From the NCBI GenBank assembly GCA_017640725.1, contig JAEPQB010000001.1, forward strand, positions 2,004,161-2,068,160: 64,000 nucleotides of DNA, in the 5' to 3' direction. Below are positions 35,400 to 44,677 of this stretch, in pieces (within the stretch, counting starts at the first letter, position 1; each line of letters begins with the position of its first letter). The translations under genes were made by a program, and so were the position numbers. The notes under the pieces are model-generated. The model was not told the origin of the DNA and did not search any database. It saw only the letters and a program-made list of their open reading frames with translations. This DNA is from Kordiimonadaceae bacterium (GTDB lineage: Bacteria; Pseudomonadota; Alphaproteobacteria; Sphingomonadales; Kordiimonadaceae).

Positions 35400-36235
35400 T
35401 CTTTAGCCGGCGGCTTTCCGGCCTTAAGGGCATCGGCGAGGCTGACCTTGCCACTGCCAGGTTTCAGAGGTTTTTGCTGGCTTTCATGTGGATGCCAACC
35501 CGTCAAATACATAACTTCGAAGGTGGCCAAAATTCGTCCATCTTCCCGGCTAAAGTCACGCTGATAAATCTCTGCGGCGCGGAACAAAACATCACGGCGT
35601 AGGAAGTTCTTGCTGCGGCCGATGAGGGCATTCACTTCCCCCATGCCGCGAAGTTCCTGCATTAATTGCACCGGATGCTCGTATGTAAGCGTAAGGGTAT
35701 CCACGTCTGTTACCGGCAGGGCGAGGCCTGCCCGCTGCAGCAAACTGCCCAGATCCTTTACATCAGCAAACGGAATGATGCGTTGGCTGACGCCGCCTGT
35801 GATCTCAGACTCGGCCGCCAGCAGAGAGTGTCGCAATTCATGGAGGGTTTCGCCGCCAAACATGGACACCATCATCAGGCCGTCGGGACGAAGGGCTTGC
35901 TTTATCTGCACCAGCACGCCGGGAAGATCGTTGACCCAGTGCAGGTCAAGATTGCTAACGATAAGGTCTGCGCCATCCACAATTTTCGCAATGACAGCAC
36001 CATCAAAATTTGGCGCGTCAAATGCTTGCCCGTCCTTTGTTGGCACAAATGCCGAAAAGCGCCCGCCAAGGTCAATTTTTTGTTCAAAACTGCGGTTGAT
36101 TTCTTGCAGCCGCTCAAACATACGGTCTGCAATTTCAGCCTGAAGGAACTGAAAGCGCTCGTCCATTTTTGCGGCACGCGCTCTGTTGCGGGCTACGGCT
36201 TCTGGGCTGAACAGTTTTGGCGGTGTGTTATCCAT
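35396..36235 (-). CDS. SAM-dependent methyltransferase-fold protein (BioC/NDUFAF5-like)
   Basis: A 279-residue class I methyltransferase-fold protein. The N terminus (LFSPEAVARNRARAA) and the central ADLIVSNLDLHWVNDLPGVL with GLMMVSMFGGETLHEL are characteristic of the alphaproteobacterial proteins related to mitochondrial NDUFAF5 and to BioC. A canonical E/DxGxGxG motif I is not visible: the region corresponding to it reads IDLGGRFSAF, so SAM binding may be altered. A Pro/Lys/Gly-rich tail ends the protein. The ATG at 36235 begins at the family start; a longer TTG frame reaches 36292. It is next to comF on the opposite strand, a conserved arrangement. Confidence 0.75.
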   Translation of the reverse strand: MDNTPPKLFSPEAVARNRARAAKMDERFQFLQAEIADRMFERLQEINRSFEQKIDLGGRFSAFVPTKDGQAFDAPNFDGAVIAKIVDGADLIVSNLDLHWVNDLPGVLVQIKQALRPDGLMMVSMFGGETLHELRHSLLAAESEITGGVSQRIIPFADVKDLGSLLQRAGLALPVTDVDTLTLTYEHPVQLMQELRGMGEVNALIGRSKNFLRRDVLFRAAEIYQRDFSREDGRILATFEVMYLTGWHPHESQQKPLKPGSGKVSLADALKAGKPPAKD

Positions 36236-36330
36236 GGGCCCGACATAGTGCGGCCCAAGCAGCGGCGCAAGAGGAATCGGCGGTGAATTCAACTGTGGCC
36301 CCAGCCACCATTGGCTGCTAGTGCTCAGAT

Positions 36331-37086
36331 ATGCTTATTGTCGCAAAGCGCTTACAGTCAATTTTCCATGCCGGCTTAAATATGCTCCTACCGCCGCGCT
36401 GCCCTTCGTGCCGTGTACGTATTGAAGAGAATGGACATATCTGCGCTGAGTGTTGGGCAACTCTTAGCCTGATCGCGGACCCAAAATGCAAGGTTTGCGG
36501 TTTGCCGTTTACCCATGAGCAAGAAGACCTGACCTGCGGGGCATGTCTCGCTGCGCCGCCAAGTTATGACAGAGCCATTGCTCCGGTTCTCTATGAAGAC
36601 AAAGGGCGCGATTTGGTTCTGGGCCTCAAACACGGGCGGTTGTTTTCCGCAGCCCTCGCGATGGCAAGACTGATGGCCGGCCATTTGAGCCGCAGTTTGA
36701 CGGAGGAAAAAAACTGCCTTCTAGTGCCAGTGCCGTTGCATCCAACCCGGTTGATAGCGCGCAGGTTTAATCAGTCGCAGTTAGTTGCAGAAGCCCTTTC
36801 CGATCAAATGAACTTGCCGATGAATGCCCTGGCGCTGCGCCGCAAACGCGCTACACCAAGTCAGGGTGGCTTCAAAAAAGCCGGCAGACTGAAAAATGTA
36901 AGTGGCGCATTCGAAGTTGCGGAACAGCACCAACCTGCCATAGAGGATAAAACGATTCTGTTGGTAGACGATGTGCTAACTACCGGCGCCACGGCCAGTG
37001 CCTGTGCTGTAGCCCTCAAAAAAGCAGGTGCTGGTAAAATAATTGTTGCAGCGTTTGCGCGGGTGGGTGGACCTCTATCAGGTTGA
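36331..37086 (+). CDS. ComF family phosphoribosyltransferase-like protein
   Basis: A 251-residue protein with an N-terminal double zinc motif (CPSC...CAEC and CKVC...CGAC) and a C-terminal phosphoribosyltransferase fold carrying ILLVDDVLTTGATA, the PRPP-binding loop. RRFNQSQLVAEAL is the usual ComF signature. Homologues aid DNA uptake (ComF/GntX), though many bacteria carrying it are not known to be transformable. It is followed after 170 bases by grxC. Confidence 0.9.
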   Translation: MLIVAKRLQSIFHAGLNMLLPPRCPSCRVRIEENGHICAECWATLSLIADPKCKVCGLPFTHEQEDLTCGACLAAPPSYDRAIAPVLYEDKGRDLVLGLKHGRLFSAALAMARLMAGHLSRSLTEEKNCLLVPVPLHPTRLIARRFNQSQLVAEALSDQMNLPMNALALRRKRATPSQGGFKKAGRLKNVSGAFEVAEQHQPAIEDKTILLVDDVLTTGATASACAVALKKAGAGKIIVAAFARVGGPLSG

Positions 37087-37256
37087 AACTAAAGCAATAA
37101 TATGTAGGTCACAAATAGGTGACTGGCCGTGCCTTTACTTTTGCAAAGTCTGATACCACATCCCGCAGCAGTTGACTTATCATCCGGCACCACTTGGAAT
37201 GCCGTATACAGACCAAAATGCGGGTCATTGAATGATCCGCGAGAAAGGAAACCGCC

Positions 37257-37517
37257 GTGGCGAATGTAACAGTTTACAGTTCAGCATTTTGTCCCTTTTG
37301 CCACCGGGCAAAAGCGCTTCTCAAACAGAAGGGCGTGAACTTCAAAGAAATTTCTGTCGATATGAAGCCAGCCGTGCGCGCTGAAATGCGAGCAAAAGCG
37401 GGTGGTGCCAACAGCGTTCCTCAGATATGGGTTGGTGATACGCATGTGGGTGGCTCAGACGACTTATACGCACTTGATGCACGTGGCGGCCTGGATCCGC
37501 TGCTGGCAGCATCCTAA
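37257..37517 (+). CDS. grxC: Glutaredoxin 3
   Basis: An 86-residue glutaredoxin with the CPFC active site (residues 12-15), the cis-proline in NSVPQIWV and the glutathione-binding GGSDDLYAL. It reduces disulfides and glutathione mixed disulfides and may supply electrons to the ribonucleotide reductase. GTG start after GAAAGGAAACC. Nine bases separate it from the amidase gene, so they are likely cotranscribed. Confidence 0.94.
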   Translation: MANVTVYSSAFCPFCHRAKALLKQKGVNFKEISVDMKPAVRAEMRAKAGGANSVPQIWVGDTHVGGSDDLYALDARGGLDPLLAAS

Positions 37518-37526
37518 GAAACGACA

Positions 37527-38354
37527 GTGCGCGCCGCCCTCATACAACTGAATTCAAGCGACGACATTGACGCCAATGTGGATGTCGCAGCGCAGTTGAT
37601 ACTGGCAGCAGCCGAAGCGGGGGCAAAGTTTGTCTCAACACCAGAAACGACACACTTGATGGAAATGAACCGCAAGCGTGTCCTCGCTAAAACCTACGCT
37701 GAATCTGAAGACCCCGGCCTGAAGGCATTCTGTTCGCTGGCGCGAGAGCTGGAAATTTGGCTGCACCTTGGGTCATTGATCATACGAGTGGGGGAAGAAC
37801 GGTTGGCGAACCGGGCTTTCCTCATCTCTCCAGCAGGGGAGGTGGTCGCGCGCTACGACAAGGCGCACCTGTTTGATGTGGAACTGGGTAACGGTGAAAG
37901 TTACCGGGAATCGTCCCTGTATCAGGCGGGCAACGAATCATCCGTGATCGCAACGCCAATCGGGCATTTTGGGCTTAGCATCTGCTACGACCTGCGCTTT
38001 CCATATCTATATCGCTCGCTTGCTCATGCCGGTGCAAATATATTGCTTGTGCCTGCAGCATTCACACAGCCAACAGGTGAAGCGCACTGGCACACCCTGT
38101 TGCGCGCCCGTGCGATTGAAACCGGTTGTTTTGTTCTGGCAGCAGCGCAAACGGGCCTGCATGCAACTGGTCGGCAAACCTATGGTCATAGTCTTGCCAT
38201 AGACCCGTGGGGTAATGTTCTGGCGGATGCCGGTACCAGGACAGGCGTAACAATCGTTGACTTGGACATGAAGTTGGTGGACAAAGCGCGCCGCAAGATA
38301 CCGGCGCTGAGCCATGATAAGGCTGTCACGGTGACCCAACTAACTGCTGGATGA
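37527..38354 (+). CDS. Carbon-nitrogen hydrolase (nitrilase superfamily, Nit1/Nit2-like)
   Basis: A 275-residue amidase of the nitrilase superfamily. The catalytic triad is visible as Glu in STPETTHLM, Lys in RYDKAHLFDVEL and Cys in LSICYDLRFPYL. It resembles Nit1/Nit2 enzymes that hydrolyse deaminated glutathione or omega-amides, that is, metabolite repair. GTG start; the DUF1178 gene follows after 10 bases. The grxC-nit-DUF1178 order is common in alphaproteobacteria. Confidence 0.88.
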   Translation: MRAALIQLNSSDDIDANVDVAAQLILAAAEAGAKFVSTPETTHLMEMNRKRVLAKTYAESEDPGLKAFCSLARELEIWLHLGSLIIRVGEERLANRAFLISPAGEVVARYDKAHLFDVELGNGESYRESSLYQAGNESSVIATPIGHFGLSICYDLRFPYLYRSLAHAGANILLVPAAFTQPTGEAHWHTLLRARAIETGCFVLAAAQTGLHATGRQTYGHSLAIDPWGNVLADAGTRTGVTIVDLDMKLVDKARRKIPALSHDKAVTVTQLTAG

Positions 38355-38364
38355 AGACACACTC

Positions 38365-38862
38365 ATGATCGTATTTGACCTCAAATGTAGCGACGGGCAC
38401 TTGTTCGAAAGCTGGTTTCGTTCGTCTTCGGCGTATGAGGAGCAAAAAACTGCAGGACTTGTTGAATGTCCCTATTGTGGTTCGGTGGAAGTTGAAAAAG
38501 CGCCGATGGCCCCCAATGTTGCGGCCAAAGGTAACCAGCGTAGCGAGCCAGTGAATATCGCGGCTCAGCCACAGCCCGAAGAAACCCCTGCCAAGGCCGT
38601 TGCGCCGGCGCCAAAACTCTCGCCTGAACTGAAGGAATTGGCTGAAAAAGCCGCGTCCGCGATGGCCGAGCTTCAGAGTCACGTTGAGAAAAACTGCGAG
38701 GACGTGGGCAAGGAATTCGCCGAAGAAGCCCGCAAAATCCATTACGGCGAAACCGAAGAGCGCGGTATCTACGGTGAAAGCTCGCTGGAGGAGGCGCAGG
38801 AGCTTTTGGAAGAGGGCATTGATGTAATGCCTCTGCCGGGCACACGACGCACGGACGCATAA
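38365..38862 (+). CDS. DUF1178 family protein
   Basis: A 165-residue protein beginning MIVFDLKCSDGHLFESWF with a CPYC pair at residues 36-39, so C8, C36 and C39 could bind metal in a rubredoxin-like knuckle. The N-terminal Zn-ribbon-like part is followed by a Pro/Ala-rich linker and a helical C-terminal part (VGKEFAEEARKIHYGE). Function is unknown. The ORF ends 11 bases before the convergent ubiG. Confidence 0.85.
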   Translation: MIVFDLKCSDGHLFESWFRSSSAYEEQKTAGLVECPYCGSVEVEKAPMAPNVAAKGNQRSEPVNIAAQPQPEETPAKAVAPAPKLSPELKELAEKAASAMAELQSHVEKNCEDVGKEFAEEARKIHYGETEERGIYGESSLEEAQELLEEGIDVMPLPGTRRTDA

Positions 38863-38873
38863 CTTTGGGTTAA

Positions 38874-39656
38874 TCAACCTTCCGTGTTGTAAGCCGCCAT
38901 CGCGTAGTTCACTGACACATCCCGGTCGTCCAATCGCCATTTTTGACTTAGTGGGTTGAACACATAGCCAGTTGGCGCACTCGCTTGCAATCCGGTCTTT
39001 TGAACGTAATCCGCGAGCTCGAGAGGCTTCAAGAATTTATTCCAGTCATGTGCCCCGACGGGGAGCCACCTCAAGACGTGCTCTGCACCGATGATAGCGA
39101 ACAGATAGGCTTTTGGTGTGCGGTTAATGGTCGACAACAGCATGATACCGCCCGGCTTCATCAGGTTTTTGCAGGCGCCAAGGTAAGCCCCCACATCGGC
39201 CACATGCTCCACCACTTCCATATTGACGATTATGTCAAACTTTTCACCAGCTTCCGCTAGCGCTTCGGCTGTTGTGTGGCGGAAATCAATGTCAAGGCCA
39301 CTTTGTCCCGCATGCAGGCTGGCGGTTTTGATGTTTTTGTCTGACGCGTCAACCGCCACAACATCAGCGCCCAGCCGAGCCATAGGTTCTGAAATCAGGC
39401 CCCCGCCGCAGCCAATGTCCAGAAGGCGCAAGCCTTTGAAAGGTTCTCTTGCACCGGCCTCAAGTCCAAAATGCTGTTCTACATTTTGCCTGATGTAGAG
39501 GAGCCGGGTTGGGTTCAACATATGCAGGGGTTTAAATGGGCCTTTGGGATCCCACCAGCTATCCGCAATTTTGGCGAAGAAGGCGACTTCATCCGCATCT
39601 ACAGTTTTACCCTCGGCGGCAGTGCCAACAGAATCAGGGTTAGCTTGGCTGGTCAT
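38874..39656 (-). CDS. ubiG: Ubiquinone biosynthesis O-methyltransferase
   Basis: A 260-residue class I methyltransferase that performs both O-methylations of ubiquinone synthesis. It shows motif [15 protein letters not shown], the UbiG hallmarks [20 protein letters not shown] and [15 protein letters not shown], and [14 protein letters not shown] start at 39656, monocistronic and divergent from lysC with a 165-base gap. Confidence 0.95.
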   Translation of the reverse strand: MTSQANPDSVGTAAEGKTVDADEVAFFAKIADSWWDPKGPFKPLHMLNPTRLLYIRQNVEQHFGLEAGAREPFKGLRLLDIGCGGGLISEPMARLGADVVAVDASDKNIKTASLHAGQSGLDIDFRHTTAEALAEAGEKFDIIVNMEVVEHVADVGAYLGACKNLMKPGGIMLLSTINRTPKAYLFAIIGAEHVLRWLPVGAHDWNKFLKPLELADYVQKTGLQASAPTGYVFNPLSQKWRLDDRDVSVNYAMAAYNTEG

Positions 39657-39821
39657 CTGTGTATTTGTCCCAAATTAGCAAGTTTATTGCGCGTATCGCG
39701 CTTGCGTGCCCGCAATGCAGCCTTTAAAAAGGCGCGTTCGCCTTCTATACGCGGTCATGCCCCCACCGGGTCAAGGCTTGCGTCATAATGGCAGAGCAAA
39801 AATGTTCAGGACCCAGTGACT

Positions 39822-41048
39822 ATGGCAAGAATTGTAAAGAAGTTTGGCGGCACCTCTGTGGGTGACATGGACCGCATCCAAAACGTTGCCAGACGTGTTG
39901 CAAAAGCCGTTGAAGAAGGTAATGAAGTAGCTGTCGTTGTTTCTGCAATGGCGGGCGTTACCAACCAACTCATTGGTTATTGCCAGTCTGCATCCGTGTT
40001 TCACGACGCGCGCGAGTACGACACGGTTGTTGCGGCAGGCGAGCAAATCACCGCCGGCCTTTTGGCAATTACGCTGCAAGAAATGGGCGTGCCGGCTCGT
40101 TCTTTTCTGGGCTGGCAAATTCCGCTGAAGACCAACAGTGTACATGGTGCAGCGCGCATTGAAGAAATCGAGCCTGATGTGCTTGAAGGTTGCTTCAAAG
40201 AAGGCCGGGTTGCAGTTGTTGCGGGTTTTCAAGGCATTGGTGATGACAATCGCATCACCACGCTGGGCCGCGGAGGTAGTGACACCTCTGCTGTTGCGCT
40301 AGCGGCTGCCGTTAAGGCGGACCGGTGCGACATATACACTGATGTGGACGGGGTTTACACAACCGATCCGCGCGTTGTGCCAAAAGCGCGCAAGCTTGAT
40401 AAAATTACTTATGAAGAGATGCTGGAGATGGCATCCCTTGGTGCCAAGGTGCTGCAAACCCGTTCCGTTGCGCTGGCAATGAAGCACGGTGTGCGCACGC
40501 AGGTGCTGTCGTCATTTGAAGAATTACCTGGAACCCTTGTTGTAGGGGAGGATGAAATCGTGGAACAGGAAGTTGTTAGCGGTATCGCGTATTCACGCGG
40601 AGAAGCCAAAGTCACTATTGTTGGCCTTGATGACACGCCCGGTAAAGTGAGCGGCGTATTCGCACCACTGGCCGCAAACAGCATCAATGTGGACATGATT
40701 GTGCAAAGTGCATCCGAGGACGGCACGTCCACAGACGTAACGTTCACCGTGCCAGAAGACGACCTCAAAAAAACCGTAAAAATCATTCAAGAAAACCGCG
40801 ATACCCTGGGCTTCCGCGATCTGGTTTATACGGGTGACGTGGTTAAGGTTTCCATTGTCGGAGTTGGCATGCGCAGCCACGCTGGTGTGGCCAGCAAAAT
40901 GTTTGATACGCTCGCAGAAAAGGGCATCAATATTCAGGTAATCTCAACATCAGAGATCAAAGTGAGTGTTGTTATTGCCGCAGAATATACTGAGCTCGCT
41001 GTTCGTGCACTGCATACAGCCTACGGCTTAGACCGCGACGACGCATAA
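39822..41048 (+). CDS. lysC: Aspartate kinase
   Basis: A 408-residue aspartokinase that phosphorylates aspartate at the entry to lysine, threonine and methionine synthesis. It has KKFGGTSVG at the N terminus, [29 protein letters not shown] and a C-terminal pair of ACT domains ([20 protein letters not shown] and [19 protein letters not shown]) that mediate feedback inhibition. The ATG at 39822 begins at the conserved end; a GTG lies two codons earlier. It is followed after 22 bases by the nitronate-monooxygenase-like gene. Confidence 0.95.
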   Translation: MARIVKKFGGTSVGDMDRIQNVARRVAKAVEEGNEVAVVVSAMAGVTNQLIGYCQSASVFHDAREYDTVVAAGEQITAGLLAITLQEMGVPARSFLGWQIPLKTNSVHGAARIEEIEPDVLEGCFKEGRVAVVAGFQGIGDDNRITTLGRGGSDTSAVALAAAVKADRCDIYTDVDGVYTTDPRVVPKARKLDKITYEEMLEMASLGAKVLQTRSVALAMKHGVRTQVLSSFEELPGTLVVGEDEIVEQEVVSGIAYSRGEAKVTIVGLDDTPGKVSGVFAPLAANSINVDMIVQSASEDGTSTDVTFTVPEDDLKKTVKIIQENRDTLGFRDLVYTGDVVKVSIVGVGMRSHAGVASKMFDTLAEKGINIQVISTSEIKVSVVIAAEYTELAVRALHTAYGLDRDDA

Positions 41049-41070
41049 AAATAATAAACAGGGGGATGAC

Positions 41071-42126
41071 ATGGCTGCAACGGCACACCAAGAGGAATCG
41101 GCTGAACTGAATCCGCTCGGCCTTGAGAGACTGCATAAGCTTTGGCAGCGTGGCACTGATTTTTTGGGCAGTGAGTATGCGATTTTGGGCGGGGCCATGA
41201 CCTGGGTATCGGAGCGCAACCTGGTGTCAGCTATTTCGAATGCGGGTGGATTTGGTGTTATCGCCTGCGGTGGCATGGACACCAAACTCCTGGCAGCGGA
41301 AATTGAAGCGACCCGCGCGATGACGGATAAGCCATTTGGCGTAAACCTCATCACCCTGCACCCTGATATTGATAACCTCATCGCGGTCTGCCGGGAGCAA
41401 GAGGTATCCCACGTCGTTTTGGCGGGCGGCCTGCCGAGCGGACAGTCAATTGCAACCATTAAAGACTTTGGTGCAAAACTTATGTGTTTTGCCCCCACAG
41501 CCACGCTCGCTAAAAAGCTGGTTCGCTCTGGCGTTGATGCAATTGTCATCGAAGGCATGGAAGCGGGCGGGCATATTGGCCCTGTTTCCACGAGTGTTTT
41601 GGCACAAGAAATTTTGCCGGTAGTGCGCGACGTGCCTGTATTTGTTGCGGGCGGCATTGGTCGCGGAGATGTTCTGGCATCTTACCTGGAGATGGGCGCG
41701 TCGGGTGCGCAGCTTGGCACGCGTTTTGTGGTTGCCGAAGAGTGTGTGGCCCATGAGAAATTCAAAAAAGCCTTCATTCGCGGGAACGCCCGCGACGCGA
41801 TCGCCAGTGTGCAGATTGACCCGCAGTTCCCTGTTATTCCTGTGCGAGCCTTGAAAAACGAAGGCACTGAGAAATTCATGGAAAAGCAACGTGAAGTGGT
41901 CGCTGACTTTCATGCCGGTCATGTGAACCAGGATGACGCGCAGATGCAGATCGAACAGTTCTGGGGCGGTGCGCTGCGCCGGGCGGTTGTAGATGGTGAC
42001 GTCGAAACCGGGTCTGTAATGGCGGGCCAAAGTGTTGGAATGGTTAAGAAAATCGAGCCGACACAGAATATTATTGATGAATTATTGGGCCAAGCGGTTG
42101 CGTACTTGGCACCAGATCATACATAA
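41071..42126 (+). CDS. Nitronate monooxygenase/FabK-like flavoprotein
   Basis: A 351-residue FMN-dependent TIM-barrel protein. GGAMTWVSERNLVSAISNAG, NAGGFGVIACG, GMEAGGHIG and FVAGGIGRGDVLASYLEMGA are typical of the 2-nitropropane dioxygenase/nitronate monooxygenase and enoyl-ACP reductase FabK group. The family's members oxidise alkyl nitronates or reduce enoyl thioesters, and motif reading cannot separate them with certainty. The insertion of this gene between lysC and ptsP is unexplained by either neighbour. Confidence 0.8.
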   Translation: MAATAHQEESAELNPLGLERLHKLWQRGTDFLGSEYAILGGAMTWVSERNLVSAISNAGGFGVIACGGMDTKLLAAEIEATRAMTDKPFGVNLITLHPDIDNLIAVCREQEVSHVVLAGGLPSGQSIATIKDFGAKLMCFAPTATLAKKLVRSGVDAIVIEGMEAGGHIGPVSTSVLAQEILPVVRDVPVFVAGGIGRGDVLASYLEMGASGAQLGTRFVVAEECVAHEKFKKAFIRGNARDAIASVQIDPQFPVIPVRALKNEGTEKFMEKQREVVADFHAGHVNQDDAQMQIEQFWGGALRRAVVDGDVETGSVMAGQSVGMVKKIEPTQNIIDELLGQAVAYLAPDHT

Positions 42127-42193
42127 CTGTTGCCAGTTTCTCGCTCTGCCGACGTTTGGGGGCGGCAGAAACCACGAACCAGAGGGATGATTC

Positions 42194-44455
42194 TTGCCTG
42201 ACACCGTAAGCCAGCCAAGACTATTGCTGCGCCGCCTCCATAGCGTGATGGGCGGTGACGGCAGCGCGCAGGAGCGTCTCGACCGTGTGGTGCGCGTCAT
42301 TGCGCAAAACATGGTTGCGGAAGTTTGCTCCGTTTATCTGGCGCGTGCTGGCGGTGTGCTTGAGCTCTTTTCGACAGAAGGCCTTAAGGAAGAGGCGGTT
42401 CACCTGACGCGCCTGCATGTCGGTGAAGGCCTTGTTGGCTTGGTCGCAGAGCGTGGCTTGCCGCTTAATCTCTCTGAAGCGCCGAAGCACCCAAGGTTTG
42501 CTTACCGACCTGAAACAGGTGAGGACATTTATCACAGCTTCCTGGGTGTGCCGATCCTTCGGACTGGTAAAGTGACTGGTGTTCTTGTCGTTCAAAATGT
42601 TACTGCGCGCCTTTATAGCCCTGAAGAAGTAGAAGCCCTGCAAACGATCGCCATGGTGCTCGCTGAACTTGTTGGCTCCGGCGACCTGGTTAGCAGTGAT
42701 GAACTGAGTGAAGACGCGATCGAGTTGGGGCAGTCGGTCACCCTGAACGGGCTTTCGCTCGTGTCCGGTATCGCGGCGGGTGTTGCTGTCTTCTCAAAGC
42801 CACAGATCAGAATCACCAAAACGGTTGCCGATAGTGTTCAGGAAGAACGCAAGCGCCTGGAAGATGCGATCGCGCAAATGCGTTTCCAGCTTGAAGAAAT
42901 GCTGGAGCACCCGGATCTGGCTCACGGCGGGGAGCACCGCGAAGTGCTGGAAACATACCGTCTGTTTGCCTATGACCGCGGCTGGCAGGAAAAGATGCGT
43001 GAAGCTGTTGGCTCCGGGCTAACAGCTGAGGCTGCGGTGGAGCGGGTGCAACAGGAAAACCGGGCCCGCATGGCCAAAATCCGTGACCCGTATTTGCGTG
43101 AGCGCATCCTTGATTTCGAAGATTTGGCTGGTCGCCTCATTCGCATTATTCAAGGCGAGTCTGCAGACGCTCACCCAGAGCTAACGGAAAATAGTGTTTT
43201 GGTGGCTCGCTCAGTCGGGCCTGCGGAGCTAATGGACTTTGACCGCGAGTTTTTGAAGGCGGTCATTCTGGAAGAAGGGTCTTCCACCGCACATGTCACC
43301 ATCATTGCCCGGGCGATGGGTATTCCGGTGATGGGTCAGATTTCTGACCTTATGAACCATGTGGACCCGGGTGACGAGATTGTCGTCGATACGGCGCATG
43401 ATCATGTTTATGTGCGGCCCAATGAAGAAGTTATCGAGAGCTACCGCGAAGCAGCGAAGGTCCAGGAAGAACTATTTGCTGAATATGCGGCCGAACGTTC
43501 GCTGCCTGCCGAAACATTGGACGGCGAACGCGTTGATTTGTTGATGAATGCGGGTTTGCTTGCGGACCTGCCCAGTCTGGAGTCTACGGGTGCGGAAGGC
43601 ATTGGCCTCTTTAGGACGGAATTCCAGTTCATGGTGTCTCCGGCCCTGCCGCGCGTGGATGAGCAGACCAAAGTCTATTCGGCGGTTTTGGATGCCGCGG
43701 GAGACAAACCCGTTGTGTTTCGCACACTCGATATTGGCGGTGATAAACCGGTACCATTCCTGCCGCGAGAGCCCGAAGAAAACCCGGCGATGGGCTGGCG
43801 CGCGATCAGGGTTGCACTGGAACGCCCCGCGCTCCTTCGGTATCAGTTGCGCGCTTTGTTGTATGCCGCGGCTGGCCGCGACTTACATGTGATGTTCCCC
43901 ATGATTGCTGAAGTGGCAGAGCTGAAAAAATGCAAGGCCATTTTGGGTAAAGAGCTTGAACGACTGGATCGCTTTGGCAAAGAACGCCCAAAAAAAATTC
44001 ATGTTGGCTGCATGTTTGAGGTGCCTTCATTAAGCTGGCAGCTTGATAGCCTGCTTGAGGAAGTTGATTTCTTGTCGATTGGCACCAACGACCTGATGCA
44101 ATTCTTCTTTGCTTGTGACCGGTCTAACCCAAAACTTGCCGACCGGTATGACTTACTAGCACCTTCCGTGCTTTCATTTTTGCGTATGGTGATCCAGGCA
44201 TGCCATAACGCCAATGTTCCGGTCACGCTTTGTGGTGAAATGGGCGGCAGAGCCGTGGAAGCCATGGCGTTGGTTGCGATTGGGTTAAGGCGACTTTCGG
44301 TATCCCCATCTTCCATTGGCACCGTCAAACGGTTGCTGCGGTCCGTCGATATGAATCAATTGCGCGCCTTTCTAATAGAACACATACAGTCCCCAGAACA
44401 CTCAGTTCGGGAAAGCCTGTTAATGTTTGCCCGTGACCACCAAATTAAGGTGTGA
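42194..44455 (+). CDS. ptsP: Phosphoenolpyruvate-protein phosphotransferase PtsP (EI-Ntr)
   Basis: A 753-residue nitrogen-PTS enzyme I. An N-terminal GAF domain (about 10-155) contains GEGLVGLVAERGLPLNLSEA. The PEP-utilising N domain and the mobile domain contain the phosphohistidine His367 in SSTAHVTIIARAMGIPVMG. The C-terminal PEP-binding barrel contains EGIGLFRTEFQFM, RTLDIGGDKPVPFL and GTNDLMQFFFACDR, and the conserved catalytic cysteine in VTLCGEMGG. It passes phosphate from PEP to NPr (PtsO), sensing nitrogen through GAF. The start is TTG at 42194 after AGAGGGATGA. Confidence 0.95.
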   Translation: MPDTVSQPRLLLRRLHSVMGGDGSAQERLDRVVRVIAQNMVAEVCSVYLARAGGVLELFSTEGLKEEAVHLTRLHVGEGLVGLVAERGLPLNLSEAPKHPRFAYRPETGEDIYHSFLGVPILRTGKVTGVLVVQNVTARLYSPEEVEALQTIAMVLAELVGSGDLVSSDELSEDAIELGQSVTLNGLSLVSGIAAGVAVFSKPQIRITKTVADSVQEERKRLEDAIAQMRFQLEEMLEHPDLAHGGEHREVLETYRLFAYDRGWQEKMREAVGSGLTAEAAVERVQQENRARMAKIRDPYLRERILDFEDLAGRLIRIIQGESADAHPELTENSVLVARSVGPAELMDFDREFLKAVILEEGSSTAHVTIIARAMGIPVMGQISDLMNHVDPGDEIVVDTAHDHVYVRPNEEVIESYREAAKVQEELFAEYAAERSLPAETLDGERVDLLMNAGLLADLPSLESTGAEGIGLFRTEFQFMVSPALPRVDEQTKVYSAVLDAAGDKPVVFRTLDIGGDKPVPFLPREPEENPAMGWRAIRVALERPALLRYQLRALLYAAAGRDLHVMFPMIAEVAELKKCKAILGKELERLDRFGKERPKKIHVGCMFEVPSLSWQLDSLLEEVDFLSIGTNDLMQFFFACDRSNPKLADRYDLLAPSVLSFLRMVIQACHNANVPVTLCGEMGGRAVEAMALVAIGLRRLSVSPSSIGTVKRLLRSVDMNQLRAFLIEHIQSPEHSVRESLLMFARDHQIKV

Positions 44456-44677
44456 TTCGGAATTCTTGAGTGTTTTTCGGGGGTTCTGGGTGCGAATCAG
44501 TGATTTTTCACTTGAAAAATTGAGTCGAATTGACACTATCCGTTAAGTGTTTCTTGACTGGTGGGGGCTAAGATGAAGCACTGACCCTGATTCTTAATCT
44601 TGGGTCGCAGCCAAAATCAAAATGGGGAAGGGGCAAAAAGCCCGGCATCAAATGCCAATACCCCGAAGGACGGGACT

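Noticed and set aside
44504..44519. TTTTTCA-CT-TGAAAAA inverted repeat after ptsP
   Set aside because: AT-only stem with a 2-base loop and no following U-run; too weak to call a terminator.
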